DNA of 64,000 nt, taken from the NCBI GenBank assembly GCA_943788165.1, contig CALSPF010000002.1:186001-250000 (forward strand). The letters run 5' to 3'. Both the position numbers and the translations under genes were made by a program. Under the pieces are notes generated by a model that was not told the origin of the DNA, searched no databases, and saw nothing but the letters and a program-made list of their open reading frames with translations. This DNA is from an uncultured Flavobacteriaceae bacterium. Lineage in GTDB: Bacteria > Bacteroidota > Bacteroidia > Flavobacteriales > Flavobacteriaceae. Shown piece after piece: positions 63,298-64,000 of this stretch (its first letter is position 1; every line of letters starts with the position of its first letter).

Positions 63298-63775
63298 AAC
63301 CCGTCTTCTTTTTGGACTCATGGCTTTTTTATTCTTCAGTAGTTGTGGAAGCGATGCGCTATTTCGACAAGATCAAGACACTCCAAATGGCTGGAACCTG
63401 AAAGATACGCTTCGGTTTAGCCTAGACAAAACAATAGAAAGTCCGTCAGATATTTACATTCATTTGAGAAACAATCAAGAATATCCTTTTTCCAATATTT
63501 TCTTGGTGGTAGGCTTGCGTGCTGGGGATTCACTAATTGAGCAGGACACCTTGGAGTATCCCATGGCCAAACCCAATGGGGAATGGTTGGGAACAGGCTA
63601 TTCTACGATTAAAGAAAGTAAATTGTGGTGGAAAAGCAATTGGCAAACAACCGACACAACACTTTATCATTTCGACATTGCACAGGCGAATCGTGCAAAT
63701 GGTTTGGAAGAAGGAGCAGAACAATTGGCTGGGATTATTTCCGTGGGCCTCTCCATCGAAACACGCACAAAATAA
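63290..63775 (+). CDS. gldH: Gliding motility lipoprotein GldH
   Basis: A 161-residue lipoprotein with leader LFGLMAFLFFSSC then GS (Cys19). The mature protein pattern (NGWNLKDTLRFSLD, DIYIHLRNNQEYPFSNIFLVV, EYPMAKPNGEWLGTG) matches GldH, needed for gliding in Flavobacterium. I chose ATG 63290, inside the 3' end of ricT, because it starts the lipobox leader. Its TAA overlaps the next ATG (TAATG). Confidence 0.9.
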   Translation: MNRTRLLFGLMAFLFFSSCGSDALFRQDQDTPNGWNLKDTLRFSLDKTIESPSDIYIHLRNNQEYPFSNIFLVVGLRAGDSLIEQDTLEYPMAKPNGEWLGTGYSTIKESKLWWKSNWQTTDTTLYHFDIAQANRANGLEEGAEQLAGIISVGLSIETRTK

Positions 63776-64000
63776 TGGCTAAAAGGGTAAAAAAAAGAAC
63801 TAAAAAGAAATCAAGTCCAAAGCAATTTAGCAGCTTGATTAAGTTTTTCTGGCTCTGCTTTACGGCGGGTTTACTGCTTGGCGTAGCGGTTTTTGGAAGT
63901 GCTGCTTTAGGTTTTTTTGGCCCTATGCCCCCATTGGAACAACTGGAAAACCCAAAAACAAATTTGGCCACTCAAATCCTGTCTACTGACGGAGAAACCT
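63775..64000 (+). CDS. Class A penicillin-binding protein 1A (5' part, cut by window end)
   Basis: The first 75 residues of a bifunctional transglycosylase/transpeptidase. A very basic cytoplasmic start (AKRVKKRTKKKSS) is followed by one membrane helix (FTAGLLLGVAVFGSAALGFF) and the family's PMPPLEQLENPKTNLATQIL with TDGET. Catalytic domains lie outside the window. gldH-PBP adjacency is typical of Flavobacteria. Confidence 0.85.
   Translation, partial: MAKRVKKRTKKKSSPKQFSSLIKFFWLCFTAGLLLGVAVFGSAALGFFGPMPPLEQLENPKTNLATQILSTDGET

Noticed and set aside
1-64000. CRISPR arrays, prophage, insertion sequences or integrons
   Set aside because: No direct repeats with regular spacers, transposase, integrase or phage genes were seen in the window.

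Overview
The window is chromosomal DNA of a member of the Bacteroidota, almost certainly a marine-type Flavobacteriaceae. The evidence is a set of clade-typical genes: the type IX secretion/gliding genes sprE and gldH, lipoprotein and DUF families largely restricted to Flavobacteriia (DUF4837, DUF4292, DUF5687, DUF6168, DUF6341, DUF6427), an F0F1 ATP synthase operon without beta and epsilon, a YbeY lacking the third zinc histidine, and many start codons preceded by the Bacteroidetes-type -7 box TAnnTTTG instead of a purine-rich leader. Base composition is moderately AT-rich. There is no insertion sequence, phage, plasmid gene or CRISPR array. This is a core-genome region of tightly packed, often overlapping genes.

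Layout. 1-9.5 kb: end of a UspA-like gene, a SulP anion transporter, a 49-residue membrane peptide, a gluconolactonase-like protein, an MBL hydrolase, an M1 aminopeptidase overlapping rnpA, a trio of lipoproteins (YHYH, MORN-repeat, SCO), then elaA and rpiB on the minus strand. 9.5-10.0 kb: a 490-base very AT-rich gap with four DnaA-box-like 9-mers, a candidate replication origin. 10-24 kb: rnr, a head-GIN adhesin-like protein, tRNA-Cys, folB, glnS, a slipin, gltX, ybeY, mnmG, a methyltransferase, holB, pgk, a DUF4837 lipoprotein and tatA. 24.4-32.4 kb: an M23 peptidase, a GH3-like enzyme, the dTDP-rhamnose genes rfbBACD, a glycosyltransferase, purD and DUF6341. 32.5-45.3 kb: DUF6427, a PaaE-like flavin/2Fe-2S reductase, a DUF5687/ATPase ABC exporter, then sprE, a bactofilin, atpZ, DUF6168 and atpBEFHAG, closed by a terminator and a cruciform repeat. 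45.5-53.7 kb: manA, an SdpI-like protein, dut, a nucleotidyltransferase, DUF4292, an EnvC-like LytM protein, an HU/SPOR protein, a frameshifted dprA and trpS. 53.7-55.1 kb: two small membrane proteins opposite a decayed ECF sigma/anti-sigma pair. 55.2-64 kb: an acyltransferase, a sulfatase, a bile-acid-symporter family protein, a zinc-protease-like lipoprotein, recA, a small frameshifted membrane gene, trhO, ricT, gldH and the start of a class A penicillin-binding protein.

How the genes fit together. Most are translation, tRNA, nucleotide and envelope housekeeping. Envelope themes recur: rhamnose and mannose sugar-nucleotide supply, peptidoglycan remodelling (M23, EnvC-like, SPOR, PBP1A), outer-membrane lipoproteins and type IX secretion/gliding. 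Five coding regions carry probable reading-frame lesions (dprA, sigma, anti-sigma, a small membrane protein, and an unusual start in the DUF6168 gene). Three are single-base changes in short homopolymers, so they could be real decay or assembly errors.
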